Shown here: positions 52,192-59,679 of the stretch, in pieces
How the letters are laid out: the number at the start of each line of letters is the position of its first letter
Numbering within the stretch: the first letter of the stretch is position 1
Source of the DNA: Butyrivibrio proteoclasticus P6B7
Lineage (GTDB): Bacteria > Bacillota > Clostridia > Lachnospirales > Lachnospiraceae
Direction: 5' to 3'
Length of the DNA stretch: 59,679 nt
NCBI RefSeq assembly: GCF_000622085.1
Contig: NZ_JHWL01000028.1
Location: forward strand, 1-59,679
The notes under the pieces: generated by a model
The model's database searches: none
Seen by the model: the letters and a program-made list of their open reading frames with translations, nothing else
What the model was told of the DNA's origin: nothing
Made by a program: the position numbers and the translations under genes

Positions 52192-52833
52192 ATGATAGCA
52201 TTATTACTTGAGATTGTATTAGCGATTATATTTGCTGTTATAGCCATCGTTTGCTTTGGAATATTCAGGGCTATGCCTTTCTTTACAGGACTAATTGGTG
52301 CATTTGTACTGACGCTCCAATTTCCTGAGTTAAGCAATATTATCCCAGGGGAACCTAAATCAAGCATGATAGCTCTTATACTGGTGATTGAGCTGGTTAT
52401 ACTGGTTCTTACTTTAAATGAGCAGACTGGCCCAGCTATGGTAAAGTTCTCGTGCTGCATGTTCCTGGGAATCATAATGGCTATTATACATAGCTGCTTT
52501 AAGTGCGTATCCTGGCAGAAGGCAGTTTTTGTAACGGTTCTTTATCTTCTCATCATGGGAATTATAATAGTATCCAACCTTGAATCCATAGGAATTGAGA
52601 GCTCTGGTTATCGAAACATACTGGCTAGCATAATAGTCTCATTTATGTATGCTGCATCTTTGGGATTTACACTCTTAGTCATTCTCAGTGCAATTTGGGG
52701 CCAATACATAAAGCTCCGCTTCTCAGGAGATTTCTATGCTTCATATGATAAAGTTGGTATGGTAGTAGTTATGGTGGTAATGGCCTTGACTGCCATAGGA
52801 TGCTTTGTGAGAGACAGACTTGAATTGGTCTAA
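52192..52833 (+). CDS. Multi-pass membrane protein
   Basis: This 213-residue protein has about six hydrophobic segments, starting with IALLLEIVLAIIFAVIAIVCFGIF and ending with VGMVVVMVVMALTAIGC. No transporter family signature is visible, and I do not recognise it. It starts behind AGGAGG and is followed by a strong terminator. Confidence 0.65.
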   Translation: MIALLLEIVLAIIFAVIAIVCFGIFRAMPFFTGLIGAFVLTLQFPELSNIIPGEPKSSMIALILVIELVILVLTLNEQTGPAMVKFSCCMFLGIIMAIIHSCFKCVSWQKAVFVTVLYLLIMGIIIVSNLESIGIESSGYRNILASIIVSFMYAASLGFTLLVILSAIWGQYIKLRFSGDFYASYDKVGMVVVMVVMALTAIGCFVRDRLELV

Positions 52834-52850
52834 ACATAAATGAATTCGAG

Positions 52851-52889
52851 AGCCATCTGGCGGATAAATACCGTCAGGTGGCTTTTTTT
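52851..52889 (+). terminator. Intrinsic terminator after the membrane-protein gene
   Basis: AGCCATCTGGCGG (52851-52863) pairs with CCGTCAGGTGGCT (52871-52883), followed by seven T residues. Confidence 0.88.
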
Positions 52890-52983
52890 CTTTTATAAAA
52901 ACAGATATAGTAGAAGATAAGTATTTTAAAAAAAGAGCCAATTTTGGACTAGAGTCAGACAATATGAGTCTTGGAGCTAACAG

Positions 52984-53409
52984 ATGAAAATAATGGTCAG
53001 TGCCTGCTTGTTGGGGCAGAATTGCAAATATAATGGTGGCAACAATTACAGTGAAAAAGTTGCGGAGTACATAAAAGGGCATGAGGTCATCCCTGTATGC
53101 CCTGAAGTGGAAGGTGGCCTTCCGGTACCAAGGATCCCATGCGAAATAGTAAATGGCATAGTAACTAATAAGCAGGGAGAAAGCAAAGATAAAGAATTCA
53201 GATCTGGTGCTGAGAAATGTCTTCAAAAAGCCATTACAGAAAAAGTAGATCTGGTGATTCTCCAGTCAAGGAGCCCTTCCTGTGGGGTGAAGCAGGTATA
53301 TGATGGTAGTTTTAGCGGTAAACTTATTGAAGGCAAGGGTATCTTTGCAGAACTCTTGGCTGAAAATGGTATTAAAACTATAGATTTGAGTGAATTGTTG
53401 GAGGGATAA
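52984..53409 (+). CDS. DUF523-family protein
   Basis: This 141-residue protein begins MKIMVSACLLGQNCKYNGGNN and has CPEVEGGLPVPRIPCEIV and LVILQSRSPSCGVKQVYDGSFSG, all signatures of DUF523. Conserved cysteines (C8, C14, C38 region, C102) suggest metal or cluster binding. Function is unknown. Its last base is the first of the next ATG, so it is coupled to the tautomerase gene. Confidence 0.88.
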   Translation: MKIMVSACLLGQNCKYNGGNNYSEKVAEYIKGHEVIPVCPEVEGGLPVPRIPCEIVNGIVTNKQGESKDKEFRSGAEKCLQKAITEKVDLVILQSRSPSCGVKQVYDGSFSGKLIEGKGIFAELLAENGIKTIDLSELLEG

Positions 53410-53639
53410 TGCCACACGTTGAAATAAAGTGTTTTACAGGAAGGACTGAAGAGCAGAAAAAAGAATGTGCTGAAAGAGTAGCGGAAGTAATCGCTGAAAC
53501 ACTTGGATGCAAGACCACGAGCATTTCTGTTGCAATTAAAGATATTCCGGAGGAAAACTGGAAAGAGCAAGTATGGGATAAGAGCATTGTTCCGGATGAT
53601 CAGTATTTATATAAAAGACCAGGATATACATGTGAATAA
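53409..53639 (+). CDS. Tautomerase (4-oxalocrotonate tautomerase-like)
   Basis: This 76-residue protein begins MPHVEIKCFTGRTEEQKKECAERVAEVI. The catalytic residue of the family is the N-terminal Pro exposed by Met removal, and it is present here. Length fits the small tautomerase family. Its start overlaps the preceding stop by one base. The substrate is unknown. Confidence 0.82.
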   Translation: MPHVEIKCFTGRTEEQKKECAERVAEVIAETLGCKTTSISVAIKDIPEENWKEQVWDKSIVPDDQYLYKRPGYTCE

Positions 53640-53661
53640 ATATCTATGAGGTATTGAATTA

Positions 53662-54531
53662 ATGATAGAGTATCGAAAGGCAGTAGAGAACGACAGAGCA
53701 AGTATTGAAGCTCTTTTCATAGAGATGTTGCAGACAATTTATCATACGGATGACGTAGAGGGTTATGAGGAAGGGTATCTCAACAGATACTTCTCTGATT
53801 ATGAAGATGAGGTCATAGTCGCAGTGGATAATGGGCAGGTAGTAGCTTTTCTATCAGTTCAGGTTTTCCGCGGAGATAACTATATTTATCTTGACGATCT
53901 GTCTGTTACGGCAAGATACAGAGATCAGGGGATTGGGAGTTGTCTAATCAAGAGCGCGGAGGACTATGCAAAAGTAATTGGTATCAGTGCAATTGTTTTC
54001 CATGTAGAGACTTCTAATGAAAGAGCACATGCCTTATACAAAAGGCTTGGTTACAAGGATGACCTAAATGATGGCAGTAGAATACGCATGGCTAAAGACG
54101 GTCTTAGCGAGGCATTCGAGAAATCCTGTGGTGCTATTGTTTACACAATTGAAGATGGCATAATCAAGTATCTTCTTGTTGAGGAAGCGAGCGGATTTCA
54201 TAGTTTCCCTAAGGGCCATATGGAAAATGGGGAGACTGAAAAAGAGACAGCTATCCGCGAGATAAAAGAAGAGACAGATCTTGATGCCACGCTGATAAGT
54301 GATTTCAGAGTAAGTGAGCAATATCAGTTATCGGAGAAACCAGGTGTGACAAAGCAGGTTGTTTACTATCTGGCTAAATACATAGATGAAAATCCGCGTG
54401 TTGTAAGGCCACAAGAGGTAAGAGCACTTCAGAGCTTAAGCCTTGAGGATGCACTGGCTGTTATAGAACATGATAATAAAAAAGAGTTATTGTTACAGGC
54501 TGATAAATACATAAAAGCGACTGATAAATAG
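53662..54531 (+). CDS. GNAT-NUDIX fusion protein
   Basis: This 289-residue protein has two parts. Residues ~1-150 form a GNAT acetyltransferase (VIVAVDNGQVVAFLSVQ, SVTARYRDQGIGSCLIKSAEDYAK, ALYKRLGYKDD). Residues ~155-289 form a NUDIX hydrolase (PKGHMENGETEKETAIREIKEETDLDA, a complete NUDIX box). The two domains are usually separate genes. The fusion may couple modification to clearing a nucleotide. Substrates are unknown. Confidence 0.87.
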   Translation: MIEYRKAVENDRASIEALFIEMLQTIYHTDDVEGYEEGYLNRYFSDYEDEVIVAVDNGQVVAFLSVQVFRGDNYIYLDDLSVTARYRDQGIGSCLIKSAEDYAKVIGISAIVFHVETSNERAHALYKRLGYKDDLNDGSRIRMAKDGLSEAFEKSCGAIVYTIEDGIIKYLLVEEASGFHSFPKGHMENGETEKETAIREIKEETDLDATLISDFRVSEQYQLSEKPGVTKQVVYYLAKYIDENPRVVRPQEVRALQSLSLEDALAVIEHDNKKELLLQADKYIKATDK

Positions 54532-54552
54532 GGACAGAACAGTGGAGGAGTA

Positions 54553-55068
54553 ATGGTACGTAGAATTGAAACTGATAGACTTATTTTAAGAACAGTTACA
54601 GTAGATGATGCAGAAGATATATTTAAATGGGCATCTGATCCGGATGTGAACAAGTTTATGATCTATCCTCTTCACAAGGATATCGAGGTTACAAAAGAAT
54701 GGCTTAGGTCGCGTGATATTGATGGTAACGATGAATTTGACCTTGGATTTGTATTGAAAGAAACAGGAGAATTGATAGGACAGGGTGGGATTTTCTATAA
54801 GGAAGACCTGGATGCCTGGGCTATTGGTTATAACCTTAGAAAAGAATATTGGGGACAGGGGCTCGTACCTGAGGCTATGAAAGCCATAATTGATTATGTT
54901 GACAAGGAGAAAGGCATTCACGCTATAGTTGGCGAGTTTGCAAAAGATAATTCAAAGAGCAGGCGGGTTATGGAAAAACTTGGAATGACTTATTGGAAAG
55001 ATTGCCAGTATTCCAAGTTTGATGGGAGCGCAACCTTTGATGCGTATTTGTATAAGAGGGAGTTTTAA
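54553..55068 (+). CDS. GNAT N-acetyltransferase (RimJ-like)
   Basis: This 171-residue protein begins IETDRLILRTVTVDDAEDIFKWASDPDVNKFM, typical of RimJ/RimL-type GNAT enzymes, and has NLRKEYWGQGLVPEAMKAIIDYVD with the acetyl-CoA loop and SRRVMEKLGMTYW near the end. It starts behind GTGGAGG. The acceptor is unknown. Confidence 0.87.
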   Translation: MVRRIETDRLILRTVTVDDAEDIFKWASDPDVNKFMIYPLHKDIEVTKEWLRSRDIDGNDEFDLGFVLKETGELIGQGGIFYKEDLDAWAIGYNLRKEYWGQGLVPEAMKAIIDYVDKEKGIHAIVGEFAKDNSKSRRVMEKLGMTYWKDCQYSKFDGSATFDAYLYKREF

Positions 55069-55090
55069 GTAAATGCATGGAGAGGTGTGT

Positions 55091-55423
55091 ATGGGAGCAT
55101 TGATCATTTGGCTTGTAGTAATGGTTCCTGTCAGTGCACTACTTACAGGACTTGGAATCTTTGCCTGGAGAAGGCAGAAACCTATGTGGTTCTGGTCAGG
55201 CCAGACAGTTGGTGAAGATGAGATTGTCGATGTAAAGGCATATAACAGAGCTAACGGCATAATGTGGATTGTTTTCTCTCTGCTTATGTGGTTTAGTACG
55301 TTTTTGGCATTCTCGAGCATGAAACTGGCAGGAATGGTAATGCTAGTCGGATGCATCCTCTGCGTGCCTGTGCTGCCATTTGTTTATACCAGAATATATA
55401 AGAGGTACAAGAAGCATGAATGA
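55091..55423 (+). CDS. Small membrane protein
   Basis: This protein of about 110 residues has at least three hydrophobic segments (IIWLVVMVPVSALLTGLGIF, IMWIVFSLLMWFSTFLAF, MVMLVGCILCVPVLPFVY). ATG 55091 follows GGAGAGG; the ATG at 55073 lacks a well-spaced site. It resembles small DUF3784-type proteins, though I am not sure. Its end overlaps the NUDIX gene. Confidence 0.6.
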   Translation: MGALIIWLVVMVPVSALLTGLGIFAWRRQKPMWFWSGQTVGEDEIVDVKAYNRANGIMWIVFSLLMWFSTFLAFSSMKLAGMVMLVGCILCVPVLPFVYTRIYKRYKKHE

Positions 55424-55946
55424 TGAAGAACTGCATTTGAATTTAGAAGATAAGGAATGGCCACTTACAACAATTGACCACGACAGAATGATAGCCAGGG
55501 CAATAGTGGTGGATGGTGATGATTATTTCTATTTTGTCAGGGCAAATAGAGATGATGATTTTGGAAAAGCAAAACTAATAGAGACAGCTGGAGGTGGGGT
55601 TGAGCCTGGTGAGAATCTCGATACAGCGATCAGACGAGAACTTATTGAGGAACTGGGTGCTGAGGTTGAAGTGATATGTAAGATTGGAGTAGTAAGCGAT
55701 TATTACAATCTGATTCACAGGCATAACATCAATAATTATTATCTTTGCAGAGTTAAATCTTTTGGTGATAAACACCTAACACAGGATGAAATAGAGGATT
55801 TTCATCTTTCGACACTGAAGCTTCACTATGATGAAGCACTTGCAGAATATGAAAAGTGCAGTAGTACAAGATTAGGCAGACTGGTAGCTAATAGGGAAAT
55901 ACCTATTCTTAAGCGTGCTAAGGACTTACTTGATGTAAAGGAGTAG
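55416..55946 (+). CDS. NUDIX hydrolase
   Basis: This 176-residue protein from ATG 55416 has the NUDIX box AGGGVEPGENLDTAIRRELIEELGAEV (~60-85, all key Glu residues). ATG 55416 overlaps the preceding stop by 8 bp; the longer frame begins at 55380 inside that gene. It probably hydrolyses a nucleoside diphosphate-linked compound; the substrate is unknown. Confidence 0.87.
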   Translation: MNDEELHLNLEDKEWPLTTIDHDRMIARAIVVDGDDYFYFVRANRDDDFGKAKLIETAGGGVEPGENLDTAIRRELIEELGAEVEVICKIGVVSDYYNLIHRHNINNYYLCRVKSFGDKHLTQDEIEDFHLSTLKLHYDEALAEYEKCSSTRLGRLVANREIPILKRAKDLLDVKE

Positions 55947-56014
55947 AAGCTTCTTTGTGAGTTGGATAAACTATTGTAATACATTAAGAAAGATTGATGA
56001 AGGATGAGACTTAA

Positions 56015-56605
56015 ATGAGCAGTGACATGATAATCAGTGAAGCAATAGAGTATGTTAATAAGCTGTTTGCAGGGAATTCCGATGGGCATGGAGCAGATCA
56101 TACCATGAGGGTATATCACAACGCTCAGATACTTATGGAAGCATACCCTGAGGCAGAAGGTTTTGCAATTTCATTAGCTGCATTATTACATGACGCTGAT
56201 GATTATAAGCTTTTCAGCACAGAAAACAATGCAAATGCCAGATCATTTATGGAACAAAAAGACCTTCCGTCAGAAATGGTAGAACAGATCTGCAAAATAA
56301 TTAATTCCGTGTCATTCAGCCATAACAGAGGCAGAAGGCCCGAAACACTGGAGGGAAGGATTGTCCAGGATGCAGACAGACTTGATGCCATTGGAGCGAT
56401 AGGGATTGCCAGAACATTTGCATATGGCGGGAAGGCTGGAAGGGGCTTGTCAGACTCCATAAAGCATTTTTACGATAAACTTCTTTTGTTAAAAGAAGAA
56501 ATGAATACTGATGCAGCTAAGGAGATGGCCCAAAAGAGGCATGAGTATATGAAAGATTTTCTTGAAGAATACTATTTGGAAACTGGGTATAGGTACGAAG
56601 GATGA
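56015..56605 (+). CDS. HD-domain phosphohydrolase
   Basis: This 196-residue protein has the HD metal site GHGADHTMRVYHNAQILM (~25-42), ALLHDADDYKLFS (~59-71) and DADRLDAIGAIGIARTFAYGG (~117-137). It matches the uncharacterised YedJ-like HD family. Its stop overlaps the next start by 4 bp (ATGA), so the two are coupled. Confidence 0.85.
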   Translation: MSSDMIISEAIEYVNKLFAGNSDGHGADHTMRVYHNAQILMEAYPEAEGFAISLAALLHDADDYKLFSTENNANARSFMEQKDLPSEMVEQICKIINSVSFSHNRGRRPETLEGRIVQDADRLDAIGAIGIARTFAYGGKAGRGLSDSIKHFYDKLLLLKEEMNTDAAKEMAQKRHEYMKDFLEEYYLETGYRYEG

Positions 56606-56997
56606 TGGATTACAGAATAATAGATGGCGCAGAGAATATGAAAATGGAGGATATCCAAAGACTCCTTAAGATGACCTACTGGGCAGATAAGCGTTCACCT
56701 GAGACGGTTGAGAAGTCTGTGAAAAATGCTTCCTGTTACGGAATATATATTGATGCAGAAGAAAAGCTTGTTGGATTTGCAAGGATAATCAGTGACTATG
56801 CTACCACTTTCTATCTTGCAGATGTAATTATCGATCCTGAATATCAGCATCAGGGACTTGGAACTGCATTGGTTTCATATGCTGTATCCAGACCTGTATA
56901 TCAGGGACTAAGAGGAATTCTTCTCACCAAGAATGCACATGGCTTGTATAGAAAATTTGGTTTTGAGTTAAACACAGAGCGTGCAATGATTAAGTAG
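56602..56997 (+). CDS. GNAT-family acetyltransferase
   Basis: This 131-residue GNAT protein has LVGFARIISDYATTFYLADVIIDPEYQHQGLGTALVSYA (~51-89) with the acetyl-CoA loop QHQGLG, and LYRKFGFELN near the end. Its start overlaps the preceding stop (ATGA). The acceptor is unknown. Confidence 0.83.
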   Translation: MMDYRIIDGAENMKMEDIQRLLKMTYWADKRSPETVEKSVKNASCYGIYIDAEEKLVGFARIISDYATTFYLADVIIDPEYQHQGLGTALVSYAVSRPVYQGLRGILLTKNAHGLYRKFGFELNTERAMIK

Positions 56998-57009
56998 AGG
57001 GTAAAAACG

Positions 57010-57657
57010 ATGCTTATAGGAATCCTTTCAGATACACATGGACTATTAAGGCAGGAAGTGATTGATGCTTTTAAAGGTGTTGATCATATCATTCATGCCG
57101 GAGACATAGATAATAAAGCAGTCATTGATCGGCTTGAGGAGATTGCTCCCGTTACAGTTGTGAGAGGAAATGCGGATAAAGAGTGGGCTGAAAATCTTCC
57201 GGAGACTGCGATAGAAGAATTTCTTGGCAATAAGATCTATGTTATTCACAACAAAGGTAAAATTCACGATGATCTGACGGGGATATCAATTATCATATAT
57301 GGACACAGCCATAAATACAGCCTGGTAGAGAAAGATGGGCAGGTCTGGTTTAATCCTGGCTGCTGTGGAAAAAGGAAACCGGAGCAGGAAGTGTCTTTTG
57401 CCCTTCTTGAGATATCGGGCTCTGGACAGTTTGAGTTTAGAAAAAGAGTCATAGATAACTCGGGTCAGGATTCAAGGCTTCCAAAGGATATAGACAGGAT
57501 TATTTCCAAGGCAATGGACATGACAGATAAAGGAAAAACGCATAAAGAAATTGCCAAGAAGCTAAAGATATCAGAAGAGCTTGCAGAGAGCATTTGCAGA
57601 ATGTACCTGACGCATCCGGGAGTTGATGTGACGGGGATTTTACAGCGGATAAGCTGA
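57010..57657 (+). CDS. YfcE-type phosphodiesterase with added HTH-like tail
   Basis: Residues ~1-155 match the YfcE/MJ0936 calcineurin-like metallophosphodiesterase family: GILSDTHG (~4-11), HAGDIDN (~30-36), VRGNADKEW (~51-59), GHSHKY (~101-106) and NPGCCGKRK (~118-126). The final ~55 residues (SKAMDMTDKGKTHKEIAKKLKISEELAESICRMYL) form a helix-turn-helix-like tail that the short family lacks. It starts 12 bp after the GNAT gene. Confidence 0.85.
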   Translation: MLIGILSDTHGLLRQEVIDAFKGVDHIIHAGDIDNKAVIDRLEEIAPVTVVRGNADKEWAENLPETAIEEFLGNKIYVIHNKGKIHDDLTGISIIIYGHSHKYSLVEKDGQVWFNPGCCGKRKPEQEVSFALLEISGSGQFEFRKRVIDNSGQDSRLPKDIDRIISKAMDMTDKGKTHKEIAKKLKISEELAESICRMYLTHPGVDVTGILQRIS

Positions 57658-57670
57658 GAGGTGCCTATAA

Positions 57671-58111
57671 ATGGAACTAAAGCGAATTGGAATTGAGCAA
57701 AAAGAAGCGATAAAAAAGCTGTTTGTAAGTGTGTTTACTATAGAACCATGGAACGATGACTGGTCAGATGAAAAGCAGTTGGATTGCTATATAGATGATC
57801 TGATTGGACAGGGATATTCGCTTACATATGGGTTATATGATGGTGATGAACTCATCGGTATGTCCTTGGGCTACATAAAACACTGGTATAAAGGGACTGA
57901 ATACTATATTGATGAACTATGTATAAGAACTGACAGGCAAGGCGCAGGAGCCGGTAACTTTTTCCTGTCAGAAATAGAAAAGGAAATTAAAGAGCTGGGG
58001 CTGAAGCAGATCTTCTTACAGACAGAAGCGCATGTGCCTGCATATGAGTTCTATAAAAAGAACGGCTATATCGAATTAGAAGGGCATGTATCATTTGCCA
58101 AGGAGCTATGA
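57671..58111 (+). CDS. GNAT-family acetyltransferase
   Basis: This 146-residue GNAT enzyme has YYIDELCIRTDRQGAGAGNFFLSEIEKEIKELGLKQIFLQTEAHVPAYEFYKKNGY (~79-134), including the acetyl-CoA loop RQGAGAG. It starts behind AGAGG, 13 bp after the phosphodiesterase. The acceptor is unknown. Confidence 0.85.
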   Translation: MELKRIGIEQKEAIKKLFVSVFTIEPWNDDWSDEKQLDCYIDDLIGQGYSLTYGLYDGDELIGMSLGYIKHWYKGTEYYIDELCIRTDRQGAGAGNFFLSEIEKEIKELGLKQIFLQTEAHVPAYEFYKKNGYIELEGHVSFAKEL

Positions 58112-58135
58112 AAAATAACTGGGAGAAATTAGAAC

Positions 58136-58789
58136 ATGCTTGAAAGAATGGATGATTTCTTTACTGCCCGTATCAATGGGTATGATGAGCACATGAAGAG
58201 CAATATTGAAGGCGCGTCTTCATTTTATAAGTTTACAGCAGCTCTTTTGCCAGCCGGTGAAAACGCAAAGGTGCTTGATCTGGGTTGCGGAACAGGACTT
58301 GAATTAGAGGAATTCTTTTTGGTAAATCCAAATGCAAAAGTTACCGGAATTGATCTCACAGAAGCCATGCTTGATTCACTAAAAGCTAAGTTTCCGGATA
58401 AGGATATTACAACAATCTGCGGGTCATACTTTGATGTGCCCTTTGGAGATGGAATATTTGATGCTGCAGTTTCTGTGGAATCGTTACATCACTTTTCAAA
58501 AGAGGAAAAGATTCCTTTATATGCGAAGCTTTGGCAGGCACTTAAGCCCGATGGATATTTAATCCTGACTGATTATTTTGCAGAGACAGATGAACAGGAA
58601 ACGTTTTTCAGGCAGGAGCAGATTAGACTAAGAAAAGAGCAGAACTTGCCGGATGAAGTGTTTTATCATTATGACACTCCGCTGACTGTGGAGCATGAAA
58701 AAGAAGCTTTAATAGCTGCTGGATTTACAAAAGTAGAAGTGCTTAATCATTGGGAAGCAACATATACACTGAAAGCAGGAAGGCGATAA
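58136..58789 (+). CDS. Class I SAM-dependent methyltransferase
   Basis: This 217-residue protein has motif I KVLDLGCGTGLELEEF (~43-58), post-I KVTGIDLTEAMLDSL (~65-79), and FDAAVSVESLHHFSKEEK (~104-121), then LWQALKPDGYLILTDYF (~126-142). It is a small-molecule-type class I methyltransferase of the UbiE/BioC layout. Substrate is unknown. Starts behind GGGAGAAAT. Confidence 0.87.
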   Translation: MLERMDDFFTARINGYDEHMKSNIEGASSFYKFTAALLPAGENAKVLDLGCGTGLELEEFFLVNPNAKVTGIDLTEAMLDSLKAKFPDKDITTICGSYFDVPFGDGIFDAAVSVESLHHFSKEEKIPLYAKLWQALKPDGYLILTDYFAETDEQETFFRQEQIRLRKEQNLPDEVFYHYDTPLTVEHEKEALIAAGFTKVEVLNHWEATYTLKAGRR

Positions 58790-58923
58790 GGTAAAACTTA
58801 TTAAGGATGGGAAGCTTTATAACATCCCAAGAAAGCTACAGCATATCCAGGCGCATAAAGCTGGATTGGATTTATAACTTTCTAGATAATGAAATAAGCA
58901 AATCGGGATTAGTGGAGTAGAAC

Positions 58924-59679
58924 ATGGATAAAAAAAGGGCTTTGTCTGGCGCCATAATATTTATAACCCTGATGGGAATCGTAAGTCTGTTTTCGGACAT
59001 GACTCATGAAGGCGCCAGAAGCATATTGGGCGAATATCTGAACCTCGCAGGGGCATCCGCTGCAACCATCGGATTTGTGTCCGGTATAGGAGAATTGTGC
59101 GGGTATTCACTAAGGCTCATATCCGGATTTATAGCAGATAAAACGAAGAAATACTGGACATTTGTTATCACAGGCTATGTAATACAGGCTCTGGCGATTC
59201 CTGCACTGGCACTCGTACCTGAACATGGCTGGATTTGGGCCTGCGGTCTTGTGATCCTGGAGCGTATCGGAAAAGCGATAAAAAAGCCTGCCAAAAACAC
59301 ATTGGTAAGCTTTGCGGCAAGCGAGATCGGAACCGGAAAAGGCTTTGCCTATCAGGAGTTTCTGGATCAGCTTGGCGCGTTTCTCGGACCGGTACTGCTT
59401 TTTGTAACAGCTCTTGTAAAAGGTACAGACGACCTTTTTACAACATATAGAATCTCTTTTGCGATACTGCTTGTTCCTGCAATGATCACAATAGCTCTTG
59501 TTTTGACAGCAAAGATAAGATACCCTGATCCGGAGATCTTTGAAAAGCAGGAAGATAAACCGGCAAGCTTTGAATTCAGGAAGTCATTTGTTCTGTTCAT
59601 GGCGGCCATCTGCTTTTTTGCTTTTGGCTTTGCAGACTTCACCCTGATCACACTTCATTCGGCTAATACCGGAGCATTT
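58924..59679 (+). CDS. MFS transporter, cut by the window end
   Basis: An open frame from ATG 58924 (GGAG upstream) runs off the window end; 252 codons are visible. Hydrophobic segments follow the MFS rhythm (LSGAIIFITLMGIVSLFSDMTHEGARSILG, FVSGIGELCGYSLRLISGFIADKTKKYWTFVITGY with the loop-2-3 basic motif). An antiporter-like signature LDQLGAFLGPVLLF appears later. The C-terminal half is missing. Substrate is unknown. Confidence 0.8.
   Translation, partial: MDKKRALSGAIIFITLMGIVSLFSDMTHEGARSILGEYLNLAGASAATIGFVSGIGELCGYSLRLISGFIADKTKKYWTFVITGYVIQALAIPALALVPEHGWIWACGLVILERIGKAIKKPAKNTLVSFAASEIGTGKGFAYQEFLDQLGAFLGPVLLFVTALVKGTDDLFTTYRISFAILLVPAMITIALVLTAKIRYPDPEIFEKQEDKPASFEFRKSFVLFMAAICFFAFGFADFTLITLHSANTGAF

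Overview
The window reads as part of a large mobile or secondary replicon (megaplasmid, chromid or integrative element) of an AT-rich Gram-positive anaerobe, most likely a Lachnospiraceae member of the Butyrivibrio/Pseudobutyrivibrio type. The basis is strong purine-rich Shine-Dalgarno sites before almost every gene, RepA_N-type replication proteins beside ParA/ParB, excisionase-like small proteins typical of that family, and low-GC codon use. The species assignment is inference; no rRNA or tRNA gene is visible.

Layout. (1) 1-2.3 kb: an IS66-family insertion sequence on the minus strand (transposase plus a small accessory protein) with its own promoter and a perfect 12-bp inverted repeat. (2) 2.4-2.8 kb: two very small genes closed by a strong terminator. 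(3) 2.98-32.6 kb: an almost gapless, one-direction defence island of about 30 kb. It opens with a small XRE regulator. Next come a type III-like Mod/Res pair, a C5-cytosine methyltransferase and DrmD, DrmA, DrmB and DrmC, which together form a hybrid DISARM locus. A four-gene cassette that I do not recognise as a named system follows: a HelD-like SF1 helicase, a 288-residue protein, a giant protein of about 1,850 residues with a C-terminal ATPase, and a 350-residue protein ending in a HEPN-like R-x4-H motif. The island closes with a Vsr-like endonuclease and a McrB/McrC-like (DUF2357) pair, then a terminator hairpin.

(4) 32.7-36.7 kb: an Lrp/AsnC-like regulator overlapping a free-standing RNA polymerase alpha-CTD-like protein, two EF-hand small proteins, a secreted Ser/Lys-rich protein and a lipoprotein with a C-type-lectin-like domain. 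(5) 36.7-40.6 kb: a possible orphan PD-(D/E)XK protein, then a macro-domain protein, an ADP-ribosylglycohydrolase with an SseB-like tail, and a SIMPL protein. (6) 40.7-48 kb: mobile-element genes, including a HTH/membrane/coiled-coil protein, zinc ribbons, an XRE regulator, an excisionase-like protein and a tyrosine integrase. A candidate structured RNA and a cluster of TGGAC repeats lie here. (7) 48.1-52.2 kb: the replication and partition block, namely a tandem excisionase-like protein, ParA, ParB with a parS-like palindrome inside its gene, two tandem RepA_N proteins and a ribbon-helix-helix-like protein. (8) 52.2-59.7 kb: housekeeping-type cargo (DUF523, tautomerase, GNATs, NUDIX, HD hydrolase, phosphoesterase, methyltransferase) and an MFS transporter cut by the window end.

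How the genes may work together: the methyltransferases would mark self DNA. The Drm helicase proteins with the DrmC phospholipase-D protein, and the Res helicase, would act on unmarked DNA. Vsr would repair the T:G mismatches that 5-methylcytosine creates, and the McrBC-like pair would attack foreign modified DNA. The unassigned HelD-like/ATPase/HEPN-like cassette sits in the middle of this operon and is the best candidate for an undescribed component or system. All functional statements rest on motifs read by eye; no database search was run.
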